From Saprospiraceae bacterium (lineage in GTDB: Bacteria > Bacteroidota > Bacteroidia > Chitinophagales > Saprospiraceae), in assembly GCA_020629255.1 (NCBI GenBank), contig JAHDDR010000006.1, positions 1-48,825 of the forward strand: DNA of 48,825 nt. Reading direction: 5' to 3'. The notes beneath the pieces are model-generated. The model was not told the DNA's origin and did no database searches. It saw only the letters and a list, made by a program, of their open reading frames with translations. This document shows, one piece after another, positions 1 through 8,184 of the stretch. Position 1 is the first letter of the stretch. Each line of letters begins with the position of its first letter. The position numbers were made by a program, and so were the translations under genes.

Positions 1-215
1 AGAAGAAGGCTCATCGTCAAATTTTTTCCTGCTTCTGATGACCATTTATTCCCCATTTGCCCTCGCCCCGCTGTTTGCTCCATCGCCGTTATAACCAAGC
101 CTTCAGGGCATGAACCGACCTTTAACAAATGCTCCATTTCGTTGTTCGTAGAATCAATAATTCCGTATTCTTTTCGAACTTTCCCTATAAATAATGCGTT
201 GTATCGAGCATCCAT
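1..215 (-). CDS. birA: Biotin--[acetyl-CoA-carboxylase] ligase, N-terminal part (cut by the window edge)
   Basis: Reading down from the ATG at 213-215 gives 71 codons open to the window edge. The translation contains STNNE near residue 24 and QTAGRGQMGNKW followed by SSEAGKNL, which are the ATP/biotin-binding signatures of BirA/LplA-type ligases. The enzyme activates biotin as biotinyl-AMP and transfers it to the carrier protein of acetyl-CoA carboxylase. No helix-turn-helix precedes the catalytic domain, so this is the short monofunctional type and not the E. coli-style repressor. It is divergent from rsfS, an arrangement I recall as common in Bacteroidota. Only the first third is visible. 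Confidence 0.85.
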   Translation of the reverse strand, partial: MDARYNALFIGKVRKEYGIIDSTNNEMEHLLKVGSCPEGLVITAMEQTAGRGQMGNKWSSEAGKNLTMSLL

Positions 216-243
216 GACTAGAATTCCCTATTTTTATTAAATA

Positions 244-373
244 ATTCAAGTTGCGTTGCAACTTGAGTCAATAGTCAAATAGTTGAATAGACTATAGAAT
301 AATTACATTTAGAGGAATTCTATGGACTATTTGCTATCTAACTATGGACATTGCGAATTTATTCGCAACTTAG
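244..373. repeat. MITE-like long imperfect palindrome flanked by 8-bp direct repeats
   Basis: This AT-rich stretch between birA and rsfS folds on itself along its whole length. The outer arms read TCAAGTTGCG and CGCAACTTAG. The inner arms pair ATAGTC...ACTATAGAAT (271-300) with ATTCTATGGACTAT (317-330) and the bases that follow, leaving an apical loop of about 15 nt. Two local perfect hairpins sit in it: 246-254 with 258-266 (9 bp) and 351-358 with 361-368 (8 bp). The octamer ATTAAATA occurs immediately on both sides, at 236-243 and 374-381, as a target-site duplication would. AT-rich sequence makes a chance octamer possible. No reading frame is visible inside it. Confidence 0.5.
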
Positions 374-421
374 ATTAAATATTTAAGTTCTAACCTGAAA
401 CAAACTTAATGGTTTCCATTA

Positions 422-429
422 TATCTTTG
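422..429 (+). promoter_or_regulatory. -7 promoter box of rsfS (TATCTTTG)
   Basis: TATCTTTG matches the Bacteroidota sigma-A -7 consensus TAnnTTTG and lies 50 bp before the rsfS start, just downstream of the palindromic element. No TTG at the -33 position is present. Confidence 0.45.
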
Positions 430-479
430 GGGGCACAATTTAAATTTCTCATTTGAATCATTAAAATAACATCATAAAT

Positions 480-872
480 TTGAACATAGAAAATAAAGGA
501 ACACAAACCGGAAGTTTAAGTGTTGAAGAAATCAACCACCTCATTATAGACAGCATTCAAGATATAAAAGGGAAGAAAATCGTAAAGATGGATTTGCGTC
601 ACTTGGAAGATGCTCCCACAGATTTTTTCATCGTATGTGAAGGTGAATCTACGGTACAAGTAAAATCCATTGCCGATAATGTATATTTTCGGATGAAGAA
701 AGAGGCGAATAGCCTCCCTAGCACATTCGAAGGAACGTCTACTTCTCGCTGGGTTTTGGTCGACTACTTCAATGTAGTTGTTCATGTTTTCCACCCAGAA
801 GCTAGAGAATTTTATCAATTGGAGGAACTTTGGAGCGATGCTATTATTACAGATTATGAGGATATTGTTTAA
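480..872 (+). CDS. rsfS: Ribosomal silencing factor RsfS
   Basis: This 130-residue protein has the RsfS/Iojap core: IIDSIQDIKGKKIVKMDLRH (about 22-41), the TDFFIVCEGES strand (about 48-58), and the C-terminal WVLVDYFNVVVHVFHPEAREFYQLEELW segment. RsfS binds ribosomal protein L14 of the large subunit and blocks subunit joining in stationary phase or starvation. The start is assigned to TTG at 480: a stop lies at 462-464, no in-frame ATG occurs before residue 37, and the family needs the residues upstream of that Met. It is followed 87 bp later by ftsH on the same strand. Length is normal for the family. Confidence 0.9.
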   Translation: MNIENKGTQTGSLSVEEINHLIIDSIQDIKGKKIVKMDLRHLEDAPTDFFIVCEGESTVQVKSIADNVYFRMKKEANSLPSTFEGTSTSRWVLVDYFNVVVHVFHPEAREFYQLEELWSDAIITDYEDIV

Positions 873-959
873 AAATCTTATAAGTTAGGCATAACCATTG
901 AACTTTTCATTCGTTAGTAGAGTATAACATAAGCATAGTTGATTTAAGACAGCTTACAC

Positions 960-2984
960 ATGGATAATGAAAATAATAACAACGACGGCAATAACAACAA
1001 CGTACCTAAAAATCCTTTAGGTAATTTTAATCCATATTGGATTTATGCTGTAATTGCCATCGTATTACTATTGCTCAATTTTTATTTAATGAGCGATAGG
1101 ACGAACAGCACCATTCATTTCGACAAATTCAAAGAAATAGCAAGGGCTGGAGATGTGGATCACATTATGGTGATCGACAACCAAAAATTCGTAGAGATAT
1201 ACCTCAAGAAAGAAAGCTTGGAAAATAAAGCAGAGGAATACAAAGATGCGGCAAAAAACCGTTTGGGCTTATCTCCTCATTACACCTTCAAAACGGGGCC
1301 TCTAGATCCGTTTGTGGATGATTTGAAAGATTTGAAGAACGAATTACCGGAGGATAAACAATTCAAGGTAGAACATACCGATCGTTATAATTGGTTGGGT
1401 TCTATTTTGGGATGGGTACTTCCTTTTGCCCTTATCATTTTGCTTTGGGTTTATATTATGAAGCGGGTCAGTACCGGAGGAGGTGGTCCCGGTTCTCAGA
1501 TTTTCAATATCGGAAAATCGAAAGCGACCTTGCAAAGTGGAGCAAAAGTAGATGTTACCTTCGCTGATGTTGCGGGTCTTGATGAAGCCAAAGAAGAAGT
1601 AATGGAAGTCGTCGACTTTCTTAAAAATAAGGATAAGTATATTGCTCTTGGCGGAAAAATCCCTAAAGGCGTATTATTGGTCGGCCCTCCGGGAACAGGT
1701 AAAACCTTATTAGCGAAAGCAGTCGCAGGTGAAGCTGCTGTTCCTTTCTTTTCCCTTTCCGGATCTGATTTTGTAGAAATGTTTGTTGGTGTCGGTGCTT
1801 CTAGAGTCAGGGACTTGTTCAAACAGGCCAGAGAAAAAGCACCTTGTATCATCTTCATTGATGAAATTGATGCGATTGGCCGTTCAAGAGGTCGTTCTAA
1901 TTTTTCGGGTAATGATGAACGAGAAAACACCCTGAATCAACTTCTAGTAGAAATGGATGGTTTCGGAACTGACAAAGGCGTTATTCTTATGGGGGCCACC
2001 AACCGATCGGATGTTTTGGATAGTGCCTTAATGAGACCCGGAAGATTCGATCGACAAATCGGAATCGGACGCCCCGATTTGAAAGGGCGGGAAGCCATTT
2101 TCAAAGTACATTTGAAGGGCAAGAAAATTGACAAGGAAGATGTAAAACCTGACCAATTGGCGGAAATGACGCCAGGTTTTGCCGGTGCAGATATTGCCAA
2201 TGTTTGTAATGAAGCCGCTTTGGTAGCAGCAAGAAGAAATAAAAACATCATCCAAATGGATGATTTCAATTATGCTTTGGATAGGGTCATCGGTGGCTTG
2301 GAAAAGAAAAGCAAAGTCATCATGCCCGAAGAGAAAAAGGTCATTGCTTATCACGAAGCCGGTCATGCCATTTGTGGTTGGTTCTTGGAGCATGCTTCTC
2401 CACTAGTGAAGGTAACTATCGTTCCACGTGGTATCGGAACCCTGGGTTATGCCCAATATTTGCCCAAGGAACAATACCTGACAACAACCGAACAACTCAA
2501 GGATCGGATGTGTATGACTTTGGGTGGGCGTGCCGCTGAAAATGTATTCTTTGGTAAGATTTCTACTGGAGCACAAAACGACTTGGATCAAGTAACAAAA
2601 ATGGCTTACGGAATGGTGGCCGTTTATGGTATGAATGATAAGGTCGGAAATGTTTCTTTCTACGATTTACAGAATCAGAACCAATTTGCTAAACCGTATT
2701 CGGATGATACGGCTCGCTTAATTGATGAAGAAGTCAGAAAGATGATTGATGAACAATATGAAAGAGCCATCCAATTACTAAAAGACAAACGGAAAGAAGT
2801 AACAGCTCTGGCAGAAAAGCTCTTAGAAAAAGAAGTCTTGCTGAAATCTGATGTTGTCAAATTGATTGGTCTTCGTCCTTCTGATGCAAAAATAGCAGAA
2901 GATAAAAAGATAGATCTCGATGACTCAGATAAGAACCATAATAAATCGGATGACATCATCGACCCGAAAGAGGATATAAAATAA
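960..2984 (+). CDS. ftsH: ATP-dependent zinc metalloprotease FtsH
   Basis: This 674-residue membrane protease has an Asn-rich N-terminus, TM helices at about 26-43 and 146-166 enclosing a periplasmic domain, and an AAA module with Walker A GPPGTGKT (242-249), Walker B IIFIDEID (297-304) and the SRH region with RPGRFDRQ (359-366). The M41 protease domain has HEAGH at 465-469. It degrades misassembled membrane proteins and short-lived cytosolic regulators as a hexamer. The C-terminal 30 residues are charged and low-complexity. It follows rsfS and is probably transcribed with it; a perfect 14-bp terminator stem begins 32 bp after the stop codon. Confidence 0.97.
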   Translation: MDNENNNNDGNNNNVPKNPLGNFNPYWIYAVIAIVLLLLNFYLMSDRTNSTIHFDKFKEIARAGDVDHIMVIDNQKFVEIYLKKESLENKAEEYKDAAKNRLGLSPHYTFKTGPLDPFVDDLKDLKNELPEDKQFKVEHTDRYNWLGSILGWVLPFALIILLWVYIMKRVSTGGGGPGSQIFNIGKSKATLQSGAKVDVTFADVAGLDEAKEEVMEVVDFLKNKDKYIALGGKIPKGVLLVGPPGTGKTLLAKAVAGEAAVPFFSLSGSDFVEMFVGVGASRVRDLFKQAREKAPCIIFIDEIDAIGRSRGRSNFSGNDERENTLNQLLVEMDGFGTDKGVILMGATNRSDVLDSALMRPGRFDRQIGIGRPDLKGREAIFKVHLKGKKIDKEDVKPDQLAEMTPGFAGADIANVCNEAALVAARRNKNIIQMDDFNYALDRVIGGLEKKSKVIMPEEKKVIAYHEAGHAICGWFLEHASPLVKVTIVPRGIGTLGYAQYLPKEQYLTTTEQLKDRMCMTLGGRAAENVFFGKISTGAQNDLDQVTKMAYGMVAVYGMNDKVGNVSFYDLQNQNQFAKPYSDDTARLIDEEVRKMIDEQYERAIQLLKDKRKEVTALAEKLLEKEVLLKSDVVKLIGLRPSDAKIAEDKKIDLDDSDKNHNKSDDIIDPKEDIK

Positions 2985-3015
2985 TGTGAATGAAATATTC
3001 ACCCTCTAAACCTGT

Positions 3016-3060
3016 AAAAAGCACCATTCTTAATTTTTAGGAATGGTGCTTTTTGTTTTC
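3016..3060. terminator. Bidirectional terminator between ftsH and the convergent small gene
   Basis: A perfect 14-bp stem pairs AAAAAGCACCATTC (3016-3029) with GAATGGTGCTTTTT (3041-3054), followed by TGTTTTC on the plus strand. The A-run before the stem makes it a terminator on the minus strand too. The stop codon of the minus-strand gene lies in the loop, so its last codons are inside the right arm. Confidence 0.85.
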
Positions 3061-3264
3061 CTTTTGTAGCCGTTCGTTACCATGTTTGTAGTGTTCGGTA
3101 AGTCTGGCTAATTTTAGTTGGATTTCTTCTTCACTTCCTCCTTTTTGAAGTAAAGATTCAAACTCGACAACCTTCTCCCCCTTCAGTATTTTTATAATTT
3201 TATGCTGGCGAGAAACAATAAGTTTTTTCTCTTTGGTAATTCGGTAATCGAATGGGTTTTTCAT
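3037..3264 (-). CDS. Small basic protein of unknown function downstream of pcm
   Basis: This 75-residue, lysine- and glutamate-rich protein has no signal peptide or TM helix. An N-terminal beta-like part (MKNPFDYRITKEKKLIVSRQ) precedes a predicted helical, coiled-coil-like half (about 33-70). It starts at an ATG 14 bp after the pcm stop codon on the same strand, so the two genes are probably co-transcribed, and it ends in the loop of the shared terminator. I do not recognise a family. The tight spacing, a proper ATG and the terminator position argue that it is a real gene. Confidence 0.6.
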   Translation of the reverse strand: MKNPFDYRITKEKKLIVSRQHKIIKILKGEKVVEFESLLQKGGSEEEIQLKLARLTEHYKHGNERLQKENKKHHS

Positions 3265-3278
3265 ACGCTGTTTTTATA

Positions 3279-3938
3279 TTAATCCGAAGACTCGTTCACA
3301 CCGTCCAAAAAAGGAACAAACCGAAAATTGGCTCCCTCTTGAATGACCTTCATTTTTCCATCTTCTGTTTTTGTGATACACAACATCTTCTTTTTGTCGG
3401 TTTTTCCAAAAGGAATGACCATTCTTCCTCCCACTTTTAATTGTTGGAATAAAACATCCGGAAATTTATCTGCTCCCGCAGTAATGATGATGCCATCAAA
3501 AGGAGCAAATTCGGCGATACCTTTATAACCATCTTTAAAATACATTCGAATTCGATCCAAGCCTATTCGATTTAAAAGCTTCTTTGTTTTTTTATAAAGA
3601 TCCTCCTGTCGTTCTATGGTAAAAACCCGAGCGCCTAACAAAGCAAGGATTGCTGCCTGATAGCCAGAACCCGTTCCGATTTCTAGAATTTTATCCCTTT
3701 TTTTTACTTGGAGCATTTGTGTTTGATAAGCGACCGTAAAAGGTTGGGAAATCGTTTGTTTGTTCCCGATAGGAAAAGCCTTGTCCTCATAAGCATGTTC
3801 TTCAAAAGCCTTGTCTAGAAAAAAGTGGCGGGGCAATGTAAACATAGCATCAAGAATGGCATCATCCTTTATTCCTTTTGAAGTCAATGTTTGTACCAAT
3901 TGCTTTCTTAACCCTTTATGGAGATATGTATCTTTCAA
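3279..3938 (-). CDS. pcm: Protein-L-isoaspartate O-methyltransferase
   Basis: The 219-residue product has the PCMT signature: GNKQTISQPFTVAYQTQML (about 58-76), SAM-binding DKILEIGTGSGYQAA (about 82-96), the acidic strand-2 residue in VFTIER, and the FDGIIITAGA strand (about 148-157). It methylates isoaspartyl residues in aged proteins so that they revert to aspartate. The N-terminus matches the family only if translation starts at TTG (3936-3938); the first ATG in frame is at residue 27 and would remove conserved helices. It is divergent from the phosphohexomutase gene and is followed by the 75-aa protein. Confidence 0.92.
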   Translation of the reverse strand: MKDTYLHKGLRKQLVQTLTSKGIKDDAILDAMFTLPRHFFLDKAFEEHAYEDKAFPIGNKQTISQPFTVAYQTQMLQVKKRDKILEIGTGSGYQAAILALLGARVFTIERQEDLYKKTKKLLNRIGLDRIRMYFKDGYKGIAEFAPFDGIIITAGADKFPDVLFQQLKVGGRMVIPFGKTDKKKMLCITKTEDGKMKVIQEGANFRFVPFLDGVNESSD

Positions 3939-4011
3939 ATGATGGTTGATTTTTATTTGGAAGGATTTTTTGAAGTTACGGAGGTAAGATAATCATTTCA
4001 TGAATCTTCCC

Positions 4012-4019
4012 TATATTTG
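4012..4019 (+). promoter_or_regulatory. -7 promoter box of the phosphohexomutase gene (TATATTTG)
   Basis: TATATTTG fits TAnnTTTG and lies 64 bp before the ATG at 4084, in the divergent region shared with pcm. No -33 TTG at standard spacing was found. Confidence 0.4.
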
Positions 4020-4083
4020 AACTCTTTTTCGGGGATAAAAATTCCCACCATCAAAATGAATCAAAAATAATTGTAAGCAAGAC

Positions 4084-5481
4084 ATGACTAAGATAAAATT
4101 CGGTACGGATGGATGGCGTGCCATCATTGCCCAAGAATACACTGTCGATAATGTAAAACGAGTAGCCGAAGGTACAGCCTTATGGATGAAAGCACAAGGC
4201 TTTAAAAAAGTAGTAATCGGACATGATTGCCGCTTTGCCGGAGAGCTTTTTGCCACAACAACCGCCCGTATTATGGGTTTGCATGGTATCAAAGTGAATT
4301 TGGCAAAAGACTTTGTTTCTACCCCCATGGTCTCCTTGGGTGTCGTTAAAACAAAATCGGATTTGGGTGTAGTAATTACAGCCAGCCACAACCCTCCCTC
4401 CTATAATGGTTTCAAATTGAAGTCAGCTTATGGTGGACCCACCATTCCAAAAGATATCGCTGCGGTCGAGGCTCTTGTCCCGGATTCTCCTAATACAGAA
4501 GAATTGCCTACATTGGAACAAATGTTCGATGAGGGGCTACTCAATTATATCGATTTGGAAGACATGTACATCAAACATGTCGAAGATAATTTCGATTTGG
4601 ATGCTATCCGTAAGGCCAATATCGGTTTAGCATACGATGCCATGTATGGAGCCGGAATGAATGTCATCAAACGATTGTTGCCGAATTCTACCATGTTGCA
4701 TTGTGATTATAACCCATCTTTCATGGGGCAAGCACCGGAACCGATTCATAAAAACCTCCAAGAATTATCCCAAACATTAGCCAACAATCCCAATCTAACT
4801 TTAGGTTTGGCGAATGATGGTGATGCGGATAGAATCGGAATGTATGATGAAGATGGAAATTTTGTGGATTCACACCATCTTTTGTTGCTCCTTTTAAATT
4901 ATATGCACAAGCATAAAGGATTGGATGGAAAAGTCATCATCACCTTTTCTGTAACGGACAAGATGAAAAAAATGGCTGAGATGTTCGATCTAAATATCGA
5001 AGTAACAAAAATCGGCTTTAAATATATTGCTGAAATCATGGTGAATGAGGATGTAGTTGTAGGTGGGGAAGAATCCGGAGGTTTGGCAGTAAAGGGTCAT
5101 ATCCCGGAAAGGGATGGTATTTGGAACGGTTTGCTGATTATGGAATTCATGGCAAAAACCGGGAAATCCATCAAGGAATTGATTCAAGAGGTGTATGATA
5201 TCGTAGGTCCTTTTGCCTTCGATCGTGATGATTTACACATTGCCAATGATAAGAAATGGGCGATTATGGATAATTGTAAAAACAATTCCTATACCGCCAT
5301 GGGCCAATATGAAGTGAAGAAGGTAGAAAATGTAGATGGTTATAAATTCTATTTTTCTGAAGATGAATGGGTCATGATACGACCTTCTGGAACAGAACCT
5401 GTCCTTAGGGTATATGCCCAAGCACCGAATATGGAAGGTGTGCGTTCTCTTTTGGATGCCACTCATGCTACTTTAGGGTAA
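4084..5481 (+). CDS. Phosphoglucomutase/phosphomannomutase family protein
   Basis: This 465-residue alpha-D-phosphohexomutase has all four family motifs: the phosphoserine loop TASHNP with Ser101, the Mg2+ loop DGDADR (245-250), the sugar-specificity loop GEESGG (328-333) and the phosphate-binding loop RPSGTEP (433-439). It interconverts hexose 1- and 6-phosphates through a bisphosphate intermediate and feeds glycan and nucleotide-sugar synthesis. GEESGG is the glucose/mannose type, so the main substrate (glucose or mannose phosphate) cannot be fixed by sequence alone. The start is supported by MTKIKFGTDGWR, the normal N-terminus. It is transcribed away from pcm and has no operon partner. Confidence 0.93.
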   Translation: MTKIKFGTDGWRAIIAQEYTVDNVKRVAEGTALWMKAQGFKKVVIGHDCRFAGELFATTTARIMGLHGIKVNLAKDFVSTPMVSLGVVKTKSDLGVVITASHNPPSYNGFKLKSAYGGPTIPKDIAAVEALVPDSPNTEELPTLEQMFDEGLLNYIDLEDMYIKHVEDNFDLDAIRKANIGLAYDAMYGAGMNVIKRLLPNSTMLHCDYNPSFMGQAPEPIHKNLQELSQTLANNPNLTLGLANDGDADRIGMYDEDGNFVDSHHLLLLLLNYMHKHKGLDGKVIITFSVTDKMKKMAEMFDLNIEVTKIGFKYIAEIMVNEDVVVGGEESGGLAVKGHIPERDGIWNGLLIMEFMAKTGKSIKELIQEVYDIVGPFAFDRDDLHIANDKKWAIMDNCKNNSYTAMGQYEVKKVENVDGYKFYFSEDEWVMIRPSGTEPVLRVYAQAPNMEGVRSLLDATHATLG

Positions 5482-5562
5482 TAGAGTTCATTTAAGATGT
5501 TATAGGAAATCTGTTTCGACCAGTGGGAGAAAAATGCCTTCGGAAAAGTTTCTTTTCTTTTG

Positions 5563-5596
5563 CTTCGTTTTCTTTGGACAAGCAAAGAAAATGAAG
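5563..5596. repeat. Hairpin-forming intergenic sequence after the phosphohexomutase gene
   Basis: CTTCGTTTTCTTTG (5563-5576) pairs with CAAAGAAAATGAAG (5583-5596) over 14 positions, with one G-U pair. It may terminate the upstream transcript, but the bases after it (ACACTGTTC) are not U-rich. The surrounding 5500-5600 sequence, rich in TTTCTTTT, resembles short dispersed intergenic repeats of this phylum. That resemblance is from memory. Confidence 0.45.
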
Positions 5597-5629
5597 ACAC
5601 TGTTCTTTAATTTGAATTAAACTGTCCAA

Positions 5630-6265
5630 ATGAATCTCGTTCTTGAAGGCATAATGTGGGGTTTGGCACTCAGTGTTTCCCTCGGACCCATTTTTTTCGC
5701 CCTAGTGCAAACGAGCCTAAGGGAAGGTTTGACTTCCGGTGTTTTTGTAGGAACGGGCGTTTGGATCAGTGATTATTTATTTATTTTATTTACTTATTTG
5801 GGATTATCCCAATTAACCGAACTGAGAGGGAATCCAACTTTCATGCTTTGGTTCGGATTAATCGGCGGATTTTTATTGGTGATTTTCGGATTGGTTTTAT
5901 TTTTTAAAAAACCGGCATCCATCGAAACCTTGGGATATATTCCCAAAAGAGAATCTGCCATTTGGTCGTTATGGGCACAAGGTTTTTTGGTCAATACCAT
6001 TAATCCATTTACCGTTTTTTTCTGGCTGACCACCATGACGGACGGTGTAATTGGTCGTTCCTTCGGTACCCAAGAAGTGTTCCTTTTTTTTGGAGGCATT
6101 ATGGGAACCATCATGATTACCGATGTTTTGAAAGCTTATTTTGCAGACAAAATCCGACATAAATTAAAATACCACCATTTAAAATGGTTCGGTTGGTTTT
6201 CGGGAATTATTGTCTTGGGATTCGGAATTATGATTATGTTGAGGGGAATGACAATTGGATTTTAA
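5630..6265 (+). CDS. LysE/RhtB family amino-acid exporter
   Basis: This 211-residue polytopic protein has about six TM helices. The N-terminus, GLALSVSLGPIFFALVQTSL (about 11-30), carries the LysE-family Gly/Pro signature of helix 1. A later segment, GFLVNTINPFTVFFWLTT (about 118-135), corresponds to the NP motif of helix 4. Members export lysine, arginine, homoserine or related amino acids by proton exchange; the substrate here is unknown. It stands 24 bp upstream of the ABC-transporter pair on the same strand and may be co-transcribed with it. Confidence 0.88.
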   Translation: MNLVLEGIMWGLALSVSLGPIFFALVQTSLREGLTSGVFVGTGVWISDYLFILFTYLGLSQLTELRGNPTFMLWFGLIGGFLLVIFGLVLFFKKPASIETLGYIPKRESAIWSLWAQGFLVNTINPFTVFFWLTTMTDGVIGRSFGTQEVFLFFGGIMGTIMITDVLKAYFADKIRHKLKYHHLKWFGWFSGIIVLGFGIMIMLRGMTIGF

Positions 6266-6288
6266 TTTTTTGAAATTATTTTAATCGA

Positions 6289-6915
6289 ATGATAAAAACA
6301 GAAAATATCAAGCATTCCTATGATGGGAAAAACAACATCCAATTTCCGGATATTTCTTTGGAAAAAGGAGAGAAGATGTTATTGCTCGGGCAATCGGGTT
6401 GTGGAAAAACGACACTACTCCATATTTTAGGTGGATTGATGCAACCTAAAAATGGAACCGTAAAAATCGGCGATACGAATATTTCGGAATTGGGTTCTTC
6501 TGCCTTGGATAAATTCAGGGGTAAACATATTGGAATCATTTTTCAAAAACCTCATTTTGTTGCTGCCTTAACGGTGATGGAAAATCTATTACTAAACCAA
6601 AAATTAGGCGGGAGCCCGCCCAATAAATCCGACATCAAAAAAATCTTAGAAAAACTAAATATTTCGCACAAAGCAAATTCGAGAACCAAGAATTTAAGTC
6701 AGGGAGAACAACAGCGGGTAGCGATTGCTAGGGCATTGGTCAATCAGCCCGACGTTATTTTAGCAGACGAACCCACCTCTGCCTTGGATGATAAAAATAC
6801 AGATGAGGTTATTGATTTATTAGAACAACAAGCAGCCGAGCACAATGCGACTTTAATAATTGTGACCCACGATAATCGATTAAAAGAACGTTTCCAAAAT
6901 CGAATTGAATTATGA
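6289..6915 (+). CDS. ABC transporter ATP-binding protein (LolD/MacB type)
   Basis: This 208-residue ATPase has Walker A GQSGCGKT (34-41), the Q-loop in IGIIFQKPHF (about 81-90), the signature LSQGEQQR (about 140-147), Walker B VILADEPTSALD (about 160-171) and the switch His in IIVTHD. The sequence type is that of LolD/MacB/FtsE ATPases, which drive mechanotransmission rather than classical import. Its stop codon overlaps the permease start in ATGA (6912-6915), so the two are translationally coupled. Confidence 0.92.
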   Translation: MIKTENIKHSYDGKNNIQFPDISLEKGEKMLLLGQSGCGKTTLLHILGGLMQPKNGTVKIGDTNISELGSSALDKFRGKHIGIIFQKPHFVAALTVMENLLLNQKLGGSPPNKSDIKKILEKLNISHKANSRTKNLSQGEQQRVAIARALVNQPDVILADEPTSALDDKNTDEVIDLLEQQAAEHNATLIIVTHDNRLKERFQNRIEL

Positions 6916-8105
6916 ATGTATTACGATTAAGTTGGAAAAATTTAATGGCGGATAAATTATCCACATTACTCAGTCTCATTCTTTTTGCTCTAGGCGTCGG
7001 ATTAATTTCTTTGATTCTTTTAATCAATCATCAAATAGAAAATAAATTCGAAAAAAATCTGGCGGGCATTGATTTAGTGGTTGGTGCAAAAGGAAGTCCC
7101 TTGCAATTAATTCTGTGTAATATTTTCCATATCGATTTTCCTACGGGGAATATTCCGCTTAAACAAGCCAATGGATTAAAAAGACACCCCCTAGTAAAAA
7201 GTGCTATTGATTTATCTTTAGGAGATAGTTACAAAGGATATCGAATTATCGGAACTACGCCCGACTATGTGCATCTGTACGAAGGAAAAATAAAAGAAGG
7301 GAAATTCTGGGAAAATACTTTTGATGTAACGCTAGGTGCAACTGTTGCCCGAAATTTAGAATTAAAAATAGGAGATACCTTCCATGGTTCGCATGGCTAC
7401 GACGATGCCATGGCACACGACGACATGCCCCCTTTTAAAATAACTGGTATTTTATCTCCAACAGGAACGGTACTTGACCAATTAATTTTTACCAATAAAG
7501 AAAGTGTTTGGGCGGTTCATGATACACATGGTGTCGATCCCGATTCTATTTCTATTGATGATCGGGAAATAACGTCCATGCTTTTATTTTTTAAAAATAG
7601 AATGGGGAATGTTCAGCTTCCTAGAATGATAAACGAAAATACCGATATGCAAGCAGCCTCACCTGCTTTCGAAATGGCGAGACTATATAATATGATGGGG
7701 CAAGGAGAAAATCTTTTACGCTGGTTGGCGGCTATAATTATGGTGGTTTCAGCACTAAGTATTTTTATTTCTTTGTTTAAATCCTTACGTTCCAGAAAAT
7801 ACGAATTGGCTTTATTACGAGTATCGGGAGCATCTCGGATGTGGTTGTTTTTATTAATTCTTTTAGAAGGATTAATCATTGCTATTTTAGGTTATATTTT
7901 AGGCATGGTTTTAAGCCACGTGGGCATGCAATTGTTGTCTGGATATTTGACAGAAGAATATCGCTACGAATTTACAGGGTGGCTGTTCTTACAAGAAGAA
8001 GGTTATATGTTTGTCGTTGCCGTTGTCCTTGGTTTATTGGCGGCAATCATTCCTGCATTGTTAGCCTTTAAAACCAATATTTCTGAAACATTGAGCGAGG
8101 GATAA
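6912..8105 (+). CDS. ABC transporter permease (MacB/FtsX fold)
   Basis: This 397-residue protein has one N-terminal TM helix (about 17-40), a periplasmic domain of about 225 residues, and three C-terminal TM helices (about 268-290, 312-336, 360-385). This is the MacB/LolCE/FtsX type-VII topology. The periplasmic part starts with a distinctive block, DLVVGAKGSPLQLILCNIFH (about 55-74), followed by a PTGNIPL turn. A His-rich segment, HGSHGYDDAMAHDDM, lies at about 158-172. I recall GAKGSPLQL-type permeases near metal-responsive genes in proteobacteria, but I am unsure of this. The substrate is unknown. A strong hairpin terminator starts 26 bp after the stop. Confidence 0.85.
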   Translation: MNVLRLSWKNLMADKLSTLLSLILFALGVGLISLILLINHQIENKFEKNLAGIDLVVGAKGSPLQLILCNIFHIDFPTGNIPLKQANGLKRHPLVKSAIDLSLGDSYKGYRIIGTTPDYVHLYEGKIKEGKFWENTFDVTLGATVARNLELKIGDTFHGSHGYDDAMAHDDMPPFKITGILSPTGTVLDQLIFTNKESVWAVHDTHGVDPDSISIDDREITSMLLFFKNRMGNVQLPRMINENTDMQAASPAFEMARLYNMMGQGENLLRWLAAIIMVVSALSIFISLFKSLRSRKYELALLRVSGASRMWLFLLILLEGLIIAILGYILGMVLSHVGMQLLSGYLTEEYRYEFTGWLFLQEEGYMFVVAVVLGLLAAIIPALLAFKTNISETLSEG

Positions 8106-8130
8106 ATTCATGTAAAATTGTCTTATTGCA

Positions 8131-8165
8131 AACCTGCCATGTTTTCGAAACATGGCAGGTTTTTA
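8131..8165. terminator. Bidirectional terminator between the ABC operon and the LytTR operon
   Basis: A perfect 14-bp stem pairs AACCTGCCATGTTT (8131-8144) with AAACATGGCAGGTT (8148-8161) around a 3-nt loop, followed by TTTATTTTT on the plus strand. It lies between two convergent genes. On the minus strand the U-run is weaker. Confidence 0.85.
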
Positions 8166-8184
8166 TTTTTAAAGCAAATAGAAA

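Noticed and set aside
236-381. Riboswitch or T-box leader for rsfS
   Set aside because: The sequence is a nearly symmetric palindrome with flanking direct repeats, lies before the -7 box and so would not be transcribed into the rsfS leader.
1496-1930. 144-codon frame antisense to ftsH
   Set aside because: It is the reverse reading of the AAA domain and has no independent signal.
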